A stretch of DNA of 64,000 nucleotides. Source: Paenibacillus sp. FSL R10-2782. Its GTDB lineage: Bacteria > Bacillota > Bacilli > Paenibacillales > Paenibacillaceae. The position numbers and the translations under genes were made by a program. Below the pieces are notes generated by a model. It made no database searches and was not told the origin of the DNA. It was given only the letters and a program-made list of their open reading frames with translations. Location: positions 5,310,501-5,374,500 of the forward strand of contig NZ_CP151951.1 of assembly GCF_038592985.1 (NCBI RefSeq), in the 5' to 3' direction. Of this stretch, positions 9,441-18,237 are shown piece after piece (positions within the stretch are counted from its first letter, which is position 1; every line of letters begins with the position of its first letter).

Positions 9441-10270
9441 TGCAACGCAGCCGTATGGGACGTATTTTGCTGGAAGCGGGCATGATTGTATTATCGCTGT
9501 TATTTTTGTATCCGCTGTTTCTCGCCATTAACAATTCGTTCAAAAGCTTCGCTGAGGTCATGACCGACGTCATTGCGCTGCCCAAGCAGCTTTCGCTGGA
9601 TAACTACGTATATGTATGGAAATTCATTAACTATCCACGCTTATTTCTGAATAACACAATCATTACCGTAGTCGGGCTGGCAGGTATCGTACTGGTATCC
9701 TCTATTGCCGCCTATAAGCTGGCACGAACCAAGAGCAAATGGAGTTCCGCTATCTACATGCTATGCATTATGCCAATGTTAATCCCGTTTCAGTCCATTA
9801 TGCTGACTGTCTTGCGACTCGCGAAAGACCTGCATCTGGCGGACAGTACCTGGGGACTTGGCCTGCTGTATTGGGGCTTCGGCGCACCGCTGGCGGTGTT
9901 TATCTATCACGGATTTGTCAAAGGGATTCCCAACGAGATTGACGAAAGCGCCAAGATTGACGGAGCCTCAGGCTTCCGGCTATTCTTTTCAGTCATTTTC
10001 CCCTTGCTGAAATCCGTCACCGCCACCATTGTGATCATCGACGTGATGTGGATTTGGAACGATTTTCTGCTGCCCCTGCTCATGGTTAACGGCTCACCCA
10101 GCACCAAAACGCTTACGCTGGCGGCCTATACCTTCGTCGGACAGTATACGTCAGACTGGCAGTATGCCATGACAGCCATGGTGATGGCTGTGCTGCCTTC
10201 CATCGTCGTATTTATTTTCCTGCAAAAATACATCGTCAAAGGTGTGGTCGCGGGAGCGGTCAAAGGCTAA
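9440..10270 (+). CDS. Sugar ABC transporter permease, MalG/AraQ-like
   Basis: A 276-residue partner permease with six helices and the EAA loop DESAKIDGASGFRLFFSVIF. It ends in the VAGAVKG tail typical of this subfamily. The ATG overlaps the previous stop codon, so this is a two-gene operon. The next hairpin at 10328-10362 closes the region where this operon converges with the chemoreceptor gene. Confidence 0.94.
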   Translation: MQRSRMGRILLEAGMIVLSLLFLYPLFLAINNSFKSFAEVMTDVIALPKQLSLDNYVYVWKFINYPRLFLNNTIITVVGLAGIVLVSSIAAYKLARTKSKWSSAIYMLCIMPMLIPFQSIMLTVLRLAKDLHLADSTWGLGLLYWGFGAPLAVFIYHGFVKGIPNEIDESAKIDGASGFRLFFSVIFPLLKSVTATIVIIDVMWIWNDFLLPLLMVNGSPSTKTLTLAAYTFVGQYTSDWQYAMTAMVMAVLPSIVVFIFLQKYIVKGVVAGAVKG

Positions 10271-10327
10271 GTTCAAAATGGTGATTCCATGAGTATATAA
10301 GAATTACGAAGCCAGAAAGTAAAAAAA

Positions 10328-10362
10328 AAGAGGACTTGCGTGTTGTTTGCGCAAGTCCTCTT
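10328..10362 (-). terminator. Convergent terminator between permease and chemoreceptor genes
   Basis: Stem AGAGGACTTGCG/CGCAAGTCCTCT with a T-run of about ten on the minus strand, so it serves the chemoreceptor. It may also stop plus-strand transcripts. Confidence 0.85.
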
Positions 10363-10410
10363 GGTTGTAGCCTGGATGCTAGACAGACTCTGTTATCTAA
10401 TACTTCCCGC

Positions 10411-12225
10411 TCAGGAAGCAGGATGAATCGGTGTGTCTGAAATTGAAATTCTTTCCATAGATGTACGTCTGGTAGACGTGCCGCGTCCTCCATTCGTATC
10501 CTTTGGATGAGCCGAAGCCTTATTCTCGTCTGCATCGTCTGTAATGCGAAAATGCTGTATTTCTGACAGTAGCTCAGCAGCCATATGACGCAGAGAATCG
10601 GCAGAATCCACAATAACCTCCATAGAAGCGAGTTGCTCCTCGCATACAGCCGCAGCCGACTCCGATTCCTCTGCAATCTCACGAGATAAGCCTACCAGCT
10701 TTTGCTCCGAATCCAGCAGTTGCTCGGTAATGGCAGACAATTCTTCGGTCGCAGCGGACACGTCCTGCGTGTGCTCGGCTACCGTTTGTACCGCTTCATG
10801 CACTTTGCTAAACGTCTGTCCGGTGCGGTAAATCAGATCCGTTCCGGCCTCAACCTCGCTGGAGCCTTTCTGGATCGAGTCCACGGCCTGGTTCACTGTA
10901 TCCGCCATGGCATCCATAAAGACAGCAATCTGTTGAGAAGCTTGACCCGTCTGTTCCGCAAGCTTCTTCACTTCACCCGCCACGACAGCAAAGCCCTTAC
11001 CCGATTCCCCGGCTCTGGCCGCTTCAATGGAGGCGTTCAACGACAGCAAATTAGTTTGCTTGGCGATATCCCGAATAAATTGCGTTACATTCTGAATTTG
11101 CTTCGATTGCTCGCCCAATTCCTGAATGACCTTGACCGAGTCCTTCATCGTATCCTGAATATGGCGCATTTGGACAACCGTCTCCTCCAGGTCTACATTG
11201 CCGCGCTCTGTCTCGTGAATCGCTCGCTCGGATAGCTCTGCGGTAATGAATGCAGATTGGGCAATCTTTTGAACACCTTCTGCACTTTCCTTGACCGCCT
11301 GCTGGTTTTCACGGTTTCGCTCGACCTGGCTGCCCGCCGAATCATAGATTCCTTGTACCGTCTCCGCCATCTGCCGCGCGCCTTCCGCCACCTGTCCAGA
11401 GCCGCTGGACAGCTCACCCGAAGCAAGCATGACCCCTTGCGCATTCTGATAAATCACTTGCATCAGCGAACGAAGCTGGCGTTTCATATCGTTAAAGCTC
11501 TGCGCCATTTCACCAATCTCATCTTTCTGACGAATTTGGATATCCTCCTGTGTCAGATCCCCTTCTGAAATACGCCGAGCGGCTTGAGCTACCTGCACCA
11601 CCGGACGGGCAATCATACGGGTGATTGCATATGCCAATACGATCCCGATCACCAGTGCGAGCGCCATCGCAATGATAATCATCGTCTGTACATTTTGGAG
11701 CTTTTCGTCCTGTTCGACTTGGGATTGATTCAGAAGTTCCATCTGGTATTGCTCCATCGCCTGTGACTGTTGTTCCAGTGCAAGCGCCATCGGCTTACAT
11801 TTTTCCTCCACTAATCTCGTGTAGGTCACCACATCCCCCTGCTGCTTATATGAGGTAATTTCCTTCACGATATCTGCATATTCAGCCTCCATCTGCTGGA
11901 GCTGTGCTGCCATTTGCTTGGGCTTGTCCAGTGCTGGCGTTGATTGCAGCTTCTTCATGGTCGTTGCAAAGGTTTCGCGCTCTTTCAGATAACTGTTCAT
12001 TTCGTCCTGATCGCCAGTCACCAGATATCCGCGAAAATACTTGGTCTGACTCGCAGCATCGTATTCCAATTCTTTAATCATTAAAATTTTAGCAACGCCA
12101 TCATCAATCATGCTTTGATAAGATGTATGTAAAGACGAAGTAGCATACTCACCGATAACGCCCACAACCAATGTAAGCAATAATACGGCTGCAAAACTAA
12201 TGGATAGTTTTTTACCAATCTTCAT
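10411..12225 (-). CDS. Methyl-accepting chemotaxis protein
   Basis: A 604-residue transmembrane chemoreceptor. ATG 12225 follows AAAGGAG. The first helix spans residues 7-27, a ~150-residue all-helical ligand domain of the four-helix-bundle type follows, then a second helix near 178-200, a HAMP domain to ~260 and the signalling hairpin. The CheA/CheW-binding tip reads [20 protein letters not shown], followed by [15 protein letters not shown]. After the coiled coil a polar tail of ~50 residues ([12 protein letters not shown]...) ends the protein without a recognisable CheR-binding pentapeptide. No chemotaxis genes are adjacent. The ligand is unknown. Confidence 0.95.
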   Translation of the reverse strand: MKIGKKLSISFAAVLLLTLVVGVIGEYATSSLHTSYQSMIDDGVAKILMIKELEYDAASQTKYFRGYLVTGDQDEMNSYLKERETFATTMKKLQSTPALDKPKQMAAQLQQMEAEYADIVKEITSYKQQGDVVTYTRLVEEKCKPMALALEQQSQAMEQYQMELLNQSQVEQDEKLQNVQTMIIIAMALALVIGIVLAYAITRMIARPVVQVAQAARRISEGDLTQEDIQIRQKDEIGEMAQSFNDMKRQLRSLMQVIYQNAQGVMLASGELSSGSGQVAEGARQMAETVQGIYDSAGSQVERNRENQQAVKESAEGVQKIAQSAFITAELSERAIHETERGNVDLEETVVQMRHIQDTMKDSVKVIQELGEQSKQIQNVTQFIRDIAKQTNLLSLNASIEAARAGESGKGFAVVAGEVKKLAEQTGQASQQIAVFMDAMADTVNQAVDSIQKGSSEVEAGTDLIYRTGQTFSKVHEAVQTVAEHTQDVSAATEELSAITEQLLDSEQKLVGLSREIAEESESAAAVCEEQLASMEVIVDSADSLRHMAAELLSEIQHFRITDDADENKASAHPKDTNGGRGTSTRRTSMERISISDTPIHPAS

Positions 12226-12458
12226 TCTAAAATATCTCCTTTGTATGGGACAATTTTCTTAGGTCTAATGGGTTATTATACGCCTATTTGTCATTTGAAA
12301 CAGTTAAATTATAATTCATAAGTTTCAACTATTGAAATACAACCTTTCAGGTATAATACGGCACCCAATAACATATAGATCACTTTCTTTTGTTAATTCT
12401 TTCTCCCCTTTCCTTACAGTCTCCCTTGACATTTCCCTGCATTAATAATTTAGTAATT

Positions 12459-12776
12459 CTAACGTTCGTTATTATTACGATTAAAACCGACAGCTCCCTG
12501 AATGTATGACTCTTCCACTTTTTTACCGTTCACGTAAAGATTGTCGCCCTGGTATTGAATCGTGTCTCCCGCGACCCCAATGACACGCTTAATGAAGTCT
12601 CTTCCTTCTTTTCTCACATGGAATACAACAACCTCACTCGGCTTGGGATCACGAAAATCGTAAATCAGTTTGTTCACGAGAACAACACCTACGATAATCG
12701 CTTTAATCCAATCCACAATCTCATTCTTAACTTGTGGCCGCCTTCTCGAAACTTTCCGTGTAGCTGGACTCGTCAA
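12459..12776 (-). pseudogene. Signal peptidase I remnant lacking the catalytic Ser segment
   Basis: A 105-residue frame from TTG 12776 that clearly belongs to type I signal peptidases: membrane anchor EIVDWIKAIIVGVVLV, then NKLIYDFRDPKPSEVVVFH, then the general-base Lys region DFIKRVIGVAGDTI and LYVNGKKVEESYI. The family normally has ~35-40 residues between the anchor and NKLIYDF that carry the nucleophile Ser (SMxPTL box). Here the two parts are joined directly in frame. The carboxyl end (SxDSR box) is also absent; the frame ends in GFNRNNNER. It cannot be an active peptidase. A residual non-catalytic role is possible but unsupported. Confidence 0.8.
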
Positions 12777-13123
12777 ATGATTCCCGTGATCCCTACGTCA
12801 AACCCGCCTTTTCTCATAGATTCTATTCCTGATATGTGTATATTATATAAGTGCAATCAATTTTTCCCAGCTTGGCAAAACCGTGTTTTTAGTTGAAACA
12901 AAAGTGTGAACTTTTTTTCACAATCTCAAAATATCATCAAAAAACAGTTGATGCAAACGTTAACATATATTAAACTGAGCTTATACTTCTTAGAGCGTTT
13001 TGGACATATGCCAGTTAATCCGTCACCCAGGGAGGTGTCCCCGTTTCACATGAAAGACAGCATAAGTCGCTTTTATAGTGCTATCTTCTTTTAAAATAAA
13101 AGATGAAATAAGGAGGAATTTAC
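12777..13123 (+). other. Promoter region of the pectin operon (~350 bases)
   Basis: AT-rich region upstream of the pectate lyase gene. It holds a perfect cre-like box (12952-12965) and the ribosome site AAGGAGG just before ATG 13124. A 62-codon open frame inside has no ribosome site and is not counted as a gene. Confidence 0.6.
12952..12965 (+). promoter_or_regulatory. cre box (CcpA catabolite control)
   Basis: TGCAAACGTTAACA fits the consensus TGNAANCGNTNNCA at every fixed position. It lies 158 bases before the pectate lyase start, so glucose repression of the pectin operon is likely. Confidence 0.7.
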
Positions 13124-14473
13124 ATGTTTAAACGCAATGAACGTCCAAAAAACGGTTTTAACGCTCTAAGGCTCGGTATTTCTGTTGTTTTCGCTTCTTC
13201 TTTCCTTCTTGGAACCGCTTACGCAGATACGCCATCCAATGCCCCTTCTTCTTCCCTTTCAGAAGAGGCTGCCAGTGCAACGGATACATCTGCTATCTCC
13301 ACCACGCTGGCGGCAGGCGACTTGTATGTAGCGCCAAATGGTAACGTGTCCAATCCAGGTACCATATCCAGTCCTACTACTCTTGAAGCCGCACTTACAC
13401 AAATTGCTCCTGGTAAAACCATTTATCTGCGCGGAGGCAACTACGCCTATTCCTCTACGATTACCGTTCAGCGTGGAAATAATGGCAGCAACGGTTCCCT
13501 CAAAGGGTTGGTTGCTTACGGCAGTGAAAAGCCGGTACTTGATTTTTCGGGTCAAGCCTTTGGCTCCGCCAACCGTGGACTCCAGCTTTTCGGAGACTAC
13601 TGGCTGGTAAAAGGTCTTGAAGTAAAGGGTGCTGGGGATAACGGTATCTATATCGGCGGCAGCAACAACCGGATTGAAAATGTGGAAACTCACCATAATC
13701 GGGATACCGGTCTTCAACTCGGACGCTACTCCACTACAGCAGCTAACAGTGAATGGCCTTCGAACAACCTTATCTTGAACTCCTACTCTCATGATAATGC
13801 TGATCCTGACAACGGTGAGGATGCTGACGGTTTTGCCGCTAAGCTGACCGTAGGACCAGGCAATGTATTCGATAACTGTGTGGCTGCGTACAACGTTGAC
13901 GACGGTTGGGATTTGTTTACCAAAGCAGCAACTGGACCTATCGGAGAGGTAACGATCTTGAACAGTGTCGCCCACCACAACGGACAGACCTCTGATGGAA
14001 CCTCCACCGCTAACAGTGACGGCAATGGCTTCAAGCTGGGCGGGGACAAAATCAAGGTCAACCATATCGTGAAAAACAGCATTGCCTTTCAGAATAAAAA
14101 GCACGGCTTTACCTACAACAGCAATCCCGGAACCATTACCCTGACCAATAATACTTCATGGAGTAATGGCGAGAGCAATTTTGCTTTTGACAAGGGTGAC
14201 CACGTATTTATTAACAATCTTTCCTTTGAAGGAACAGCCAGTGACAAGACCAGTGGAACCGATCAAGACAATTCTAACGTCTGGTGGAAAAACAAAAAAA
14301 GCACCAATGCCAAAGGTCTTCTCGCCAGCGCCGCTGACTTTGTCAGTCTCGTTCCTTCCATTACAAGAAGTACAGACGGTTCCATCCAACTAGGTAACTT
14401 CCTCAAGCTGGCTTCAGGAAGCGATTTGATCGGCTCGGGCACTCCGAGCGGCAACAACATAGGGGCACGCTAA
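13124..14473 (+). CDS. Secreted pectate lyase, family PL9
   Basis: A 449-residue exported lyase. ATG 13124 follows AAGGAGG and starts a long signal peptide ending near AYA (about residue 34). The body is a parallel beta-helix of short repeats: LYVAPNGN, YLRGGNY, NGIYIGGSNNRIENVETHH, DGNGFKLGG, NNTSWSNGESNFAFD. The Asp/Lys-rich turn ENADGFAAKL-like (GEDADGFAAKL) with NVDDGWDLFTK corresponds to the Ca-binding and catalytic Lys region of PL9. It cleaves polygalacturonate by beta-elimination outside the cell. It leads an operon with a symporter and an unsaturated-uronate hydrolase that would process its products. Not PL1 or PL3 by motif. Confidence 0.92.
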   Translation: MFKRNERPKNGFNALRLGISVVFASSFLLGTAYADTPSNAPSSSLSEEAASATDTSAISTTLAAGDLYVAPNGNVSNPGTISSPTTLEAALTQIAPGKTIYLRGGNYAYSSTITVQRGNNGSNGSLKGLVAYGSEKPVLDFSGQAFGSANRGLQLFGDYWLVKGLEVKGAGDNGIYIGGSNNRIENVETHHNRDTGLQLGRYSTTAANSEWPSNNLILNSYSHDNADPDNGEDADGFAAKLTVGPGNVFDNCVAAYNVDDGWDLFTKAATGPIGEVTILNSVAHHNGQTSDGTSTANSDGNGFKLGGDKIKVNHIVKNSIAFQNKKHGFTYNSNPGTITLTNNTSWSNGESNFAFDKGDHVFINNLSFEGTASDKTSGTDQDNSNVWWKNKKSTNAKGLLASAADFVSLVPSITRSTDGSIQLGNFLKLASGSDLIGSGTPSGNNIGAR

Positions 14474-14584
14474 AAGCCCAACCCAATCAGGACGCCCTGG
14501 CCCATCTACCAACATAGACATACTGCATAATATAGCGACCGGTGATTGTCCTCATAACCAGACAAAATATGAGGTGAACAGATC

Positions 14585-16117
14585 ATGGAACGAAAAATCA
14601 CAATGAAACATACACTCGCCTATGGAAGCGGCAACATGCTGGGAAGCGGTGCACTTGCTATTAGTGGCGCATGGTTAATGTACTTTTATACAACCTTTTG
14701 CGGACTGTCTCCCGTTCAGGCCGCAGCCATTTTCTCCGTTGCCAGCATCATCGATGCCATCAGCAATCCGATCATGGGCTTTATTAGCGACAACTTTCAT
14801 CGCACCCGCTTGGGCCGAAAATTCGGCAGACGCCGTTTTTTCATTATGATGGGGATTCCGCTGATGCTCGTGTATCCGTTGTTGTGGGTAGATGGGTTGG
14901 GTTTCTGGTATTACCTGAGTACCTACGTACTGTTTGAACTCGTGTATACCTCTGTCATGGTGCCATATGAAGCACTCGCCTCAGAGATGACCCGGGACTT
15001 CGGCGCGCGCTCCAGATTAACCGGATGGAAGGCCATGTTCGGTAAAATTGCCAATTTTGCCGCCGCTTTTATCCCTGGTCGCTTTATCGCCGAGTATGGC
15101 AAAGACTCTCCATTGCCCTTCTTTTATACCGGACTCGTGTTTGCAGGTATCTTGCTCATTGCGATGGCATTTTTGTACAAAAATTCTTGGGAACGCCCTA
15201 CAGAGGAGCTGCAAAAGGAACTGGAAGGTGAAGCTCCGCTTTCCTTTATAGATTCCATGAAAAAGCTGTTTATTGACATTTCCTCGACCTTCCGGGTAAA
15301 GACGTTCCGTCATCATCTGGGCATGTATCTGGGCGGATTTTCAGCCGAGTGGCTGTTCACTTCTGCCTTTACGTACTTTATTGTATTTTCCCTGTTCCAA
15401 AGCTCGGAGATGGTATCTAATCTGAATAGCTTTAACTCTGTCATTCAATTAATTTCCACCTATTTCTTCATCCAGTTCTGTGTACGCAAAGGGTTCCGTA
15501 TGCCTTTTATCGCTGCACTCGTCGTCGTTTGCTTTAGCGTAGCTGGTTACGGCCTGCTCTATATCACGGGAGCCTCCAATACGATGGTATGGCTATATGT
15601 CATCACACTGTTTATGGGTCTTGGTACAGGCGGGGTCTACTATATTCCCTGGAATCAATATACGTTCCTTGCTGATGTAGATGAGGCATTGACTGGCCGT
15701 CGCCGGGAAGGTATTTATGCAGGTATGATGACTTTCGCAGGTAAAATGGTTCGAGCCGTCGTCGTCTTCATACTTGGCTGGGTGTTACAGCATTTCGGAT
15801 TCGTATCCGGGGCTGATAGTCAGCCGATTGCCGCTCAGCATGCTATATTTTACGTGCTTGTCGTTGGAACCATCGCTTTGGCGATCATCGGTATGATTGC
15901 ATCTGTCGTCATGAAGCTGGATATTGACAGTCACAAGAAGCTGATCACCGAAATTGATCGACTCAAAAATGGCGGCTCCATGAAATCAGCCAAACCGGAA
16001 GCTCGAAAGGTATTCGAGGAACTGACAGGTTTTAATTATGATCGGTGCTGGGGCAACAATAATGTAGGTTTCAAGAACAAACCTGCTGACCCTAAATCAC
16101 ATACGCCTTCCATGTAA
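14585..16117 (+). CDS. GPH-family sugar:cation symporter, probably for pectin oligosaccharides
   Basis: A 510-residue membrane protein with about twelve helices and the glycoside-pentoside-hexuronide motifs of the MFS_2 group (DAISNPIMGFISD; RTRLGRKFGRRRFF; DFGARSRLTGWKAMFGK). ATG 14585 follows GAGGTGAACAG. It sits between the pectate lyase and the GH105 hydrolase, so unsaturated galacturonides or rhamnogalacturonides are the likely cargo (inference from context). A soluble 60-residue tail follows the last helix. A weaker paralogue-level relative of the same family is at 49084-50427. Confidence 0.9.
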   Translation: MERKITMKHTLAYGSGNMLGSGALAISGAWLMYFYTTFCGLSPVQAAAIFSVASIIDAISNPIMGFISDNFHRTRLGRKFGRRRFFIMMGIPLMLVYPLLWVDGLGFWYYLSTYVLFELVYTSVMVPYEALASEMTRDFGARSRLTGWKAMFGKIANFAAAFIPGRFIAEYGKDSPLPFFYTGLVFAGILLIAMAFLYKNSWERPTEELQKELEGEAPLSFIDSMKKLFIDISSTFRVKTFRHHLGMYLGGFSAEWLFTSAFTYFIVFSLFQSSEMVSNLNSFNSVIQLISTYFFIQFCVRKGFRMPFIAALVVVCFSVAGYGLLYITGASNTMVWLYVITLFMGLGTGGVYYIPWNQYTFLADVDEALTGRRREGIYAGMMTFAGKMVRAVVVFILGWVLQHFGFVSGADSQPIAAQHAIFYVLVVGTIALAIIGMIASVVMKLDIDSHKKLITEIDRLKNGGSMKSAKPEARKVFEELTGFNYDRCWGNNNVGFKNKPADPKSHTPSM

Positions 16118-16167
16118 GCACAAACAACGATTATGAATCAAATATTTTCCAAAGAGAGGACTGTATC

Positions 16168-17295
16168 ATGGCAAATCCAACATCACAACCGACAACCAAT
16201 CCTACAAAAACAGATTCTTGGGCTGTACGTATGAGCGATTCTGTTCTACAGCGGAGTCCGGAGTTTTACGAAAAATGGGAATATGACCACGGCGTCATTT
16301 ACAAAGGCTTGGAAGCGGTCGGAGAACTGACAGGCGATCCCAAGTATATGAAATATGTAAAAAAACATATGGATCATTTTGTTGACGAAAATGGCGTGAT
16401 TCAGCGCTATAAAGTAGATGAATACAATATTGACCACGTGAATAACGGAAAGCTGCTCTTCTCTCTGTATCGTGCGACAGGAGACGAACGATACAAAAAG
16501 GCAGCTTACCAATTACGCAGTCAGTTGGAAAAACACCCCCGCACAAGCGAGGGCGCATTCTGGCATAAGCAAATTTATCCGTATCAAATTTGGCTGGACG
16601 GCTTGTACATGGGTGCCCCGTTCTACGCTGAATTTATCCGCGAATTTGGAGATCCGTCAGAATTTGACGATGTTACCTTGCAATTCAAGCTCTGCTACGA
16701 GCATACGCGTGATCCTGAGACGGGTCTGCTCTACCACGCTTGGGATGAGAAGCTTGAACAGCCTTGGTGCAATCCGCAAACAGGCTGCTCCAAGAACTTT
16801 TGGGGACGCTCTATAGGCTGGTTCGTAATGGCACTTGTTGATGTACTGGATTATATTCCAGAAGATCACGCAGATCGCCCTGCCGTGCTCGATATGCTGA
16901 CAGAAACACTGGAAGCTCTGTTGAAAGTACGTGATAAAGAAAGTGGAGTCTTTTATCAGGTGCTCAATCTGGGCCATGTGAAAGGCAACTATCTGGAAGC
17001 CTCCGCTTCCTGCATGATTCTCTATGCGATCGCCAAAGGCGTTCGCAAAGGTTATCTGCCAGAGCAATATCGTCAAGAGGCAGAAATCATCCGTAAAGGC
17101 ATTATTGATGAATTTATCACGATTACCGAAGAAGGACTCGTGAATCTGAACAAAACGGTGCAAGTAAGCGGTTTGGGCGGTAAAGATCGTCGGGACGGTA
17201 CCTTCGCTTACTATATCAGCGAGCCGATTGTGACGAACGATCCCAAAGGTATCGGAGCTTTCATTCAGGCGATGGCTGAAGCGGAACGGCTCTAA
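16168..17295 (+). CDS. GH105 unsaturated glucuronyl/galacturonyl hydrolase (YteR/YesR-like)
   Basis: A 375-residue cytoplasmic enzyme without signal peptide. ATG 16168 follows AGAGAGGA. The alpha6/alpha6-barrel motifs IWLDGLYMGAPFYAEF (catalytic Asp), HAWDE and FWGRSIGWFVMALVD match GH105 enzymes, which hydrate and split the unsaturated uronic acid from pectin-lyase products. It is the third gene of the operon after lyase and importer, giving a complete outside-cut, import and inside-cleavage route. Expected substrates are unsaturated rhamnogalacturonan disaccharides or digalacturonate; sequence alone does not separate them. Confidence 0.93.
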   Translation: MANPTSQPTTNPTKTDSWAVRMSDSVLQRSPEFYEKWEYDHGVIYKGLEAVGELTGDPKYMKYVKKHMDHFVDENGVIQRYKVDEYNIDHVNNGKLLFSLYRATGDERYKKAAYQLRSQLEKHPRTSEGAFWHKQIYPYQIWLDGLYMGAPFYAEFIREFGDPSEFDDVTLQFKLCYEHTRDPETGLLYHAWDEKLEQPWCNPQTGCSKNFWGRSIGWFVMALVDVLDYIPEDHADRPAVLDMLTETLEALLKVRDKESGVFYQVLNLGHVKGNYLEASASCMILYAIAKGVRKGYLPEQYRQEAEIIRKGIIDEFITITEEGLVNLNKTVQVSGLGGKDRRDGTFAYYISEPIVTNDPKGIGAFIQAMAEAERL

Positions 17296-17326
17296 AACAG
17301 ACGAAATGTATATCTTCTACAATAGA

Positions 17327-17360
17327 AAAGGACGGGGCCAATGGCCCTCGTCCTTTTTTG
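17327..17360 (+). terminator. Terminator of the pectin operon
   Basis: AAGGACGGGGCC-AAT-GGCCCTCGTCCTT followed by six Ts, ~35 bases past the GH105 stop. Confidence 0.9.
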
Positions 17361-17421
17361 TTTTAGCTACAGAAGTGATAGGTAAGTTGCCTTGTTATAT
17401 CTCCCTTCAGCTTATTTTTTT

Positions 17422-18237
17422 CTACATTACAACAGGCTGCATGATTATGGTTTCAATTTGTTTTCCGTCTATTTCTAAACTCTTATGATAGGTCTTACAA
17501 AAGGCATCCACATTATCTACAATTTTGTCCTTATCATAAATAAAAAAGTATACGTACTTCTCCCTATAATGGAAGGCATCTGACCCTAATTGTTCAGTCA
17601 ATTCACGTTCACTCATTTTGGGACGCGAACATTTGACTTCTATTACAGTTTCATACTCCCTTAAGTATATATCATATCTAACGGACTTATAGCCGCCGTC
17701 ATCTGATATCTCGACTCTTGCTTCTGGAAAAATCGGACGAATGAGGGAAAATAACATACGCTGTACATCGTACTCGTTCCCTAGAGATATTTTAGTAAGA
17801 TTCTCTTGTCGAATGGTTCCACTACCGTGTACAGGTTTATGATACATCTCTTCTATATGTTTATAAAAATTACGCATTATTCTTCGGATAATCACATGGA
17901 AGCTTTGAAGATCAATAAGATCTGGGTTAGATGACGATGAAGGGGATATTTTTTCAAATAGCCCCTTATTTATGTCAATTATCAATCCTTTTAAATAGGA
18001 AACACCCACATCATGAAAGGTATTTGCATCGGTTTTCAACAAAAACTCACGAGCAATTGATGCATTCGAAAAAGCTTTCTGAAGAACTCTACTTGTTGAA
18101 ATTCTCCACTCTTCGAGTTTCCCCTCGTCGGTATTATTCTCGGACTGAGTTAGTAACTGAACCTCATCTATCTGTTCTTGAATAGCCTGAATTGTTTCAC
18201 TTTTTGTTCTATTTGATGTGGTCATACCCTCTCCCAT
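17422..18237 (-). CDS. PD-(D/E)XK nuclease-like protein of an ATPase/nuclease pair
   Basis: Function not recognised by name. From ATG 18237 the protein has 271 residues; this start forms TAATG with the stop of the upstream ATPase gene and has GGGGG nine bases before it. An in-frame ATG at 18252 and another at 18225 are alternatives. The N-terminal ~150 residues are helical and polar (KLEEWRISTSRVLQKAF). The carboxyl part has a restriction-endonuclease-like core: YDIYL, then about ten residues on ETVIEVKCSR, giving D...ExK, followed by YVYFFIYDKD. It is likely to cut nucleic acid under control of the overlapping ATPase. Base composition is more AT-rich than the pectin operon next door, consistent with acquired DNA. 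There is no methylase nearby. Confidence 0.65.
   Translation of the reverse strand: MGEGMTTSNRTKSETIQAIQEQIDEVQLLTQSENNTDEGKLEEWRISTSRVLQKAFSNASIAREFLLKTDANTFHDVGVSYLKGLIIDINKGLFEKISPSSSSNPDLIDLQSFHVIIRRIMRNFYKHIEEMYHKPVHGSGTIRQENLTKISLGNEYDVQRMLFSLIRPIFPEARVEISDDGGYKSVRYDIYLREYETVIEVKCSRPKMSERELTEQLGSDAFHYREKYVYFFIYDKDKIVDNVDAFCKTYHKSLEIDGKQIETIIMQPVVM

Noticed and set aside
12906..13094. 62-codon plus-strand frame before the pectate lyase
   Set aside because: No ribosome site, overlaps the cre box and promoter, composition not protein-like.
13259..14104. 281-codon minus-strand frame within the pectate lyase gene
   Set aside because: Mirror of a beta-helix coding sequence with biased codons; no start signal or domain.
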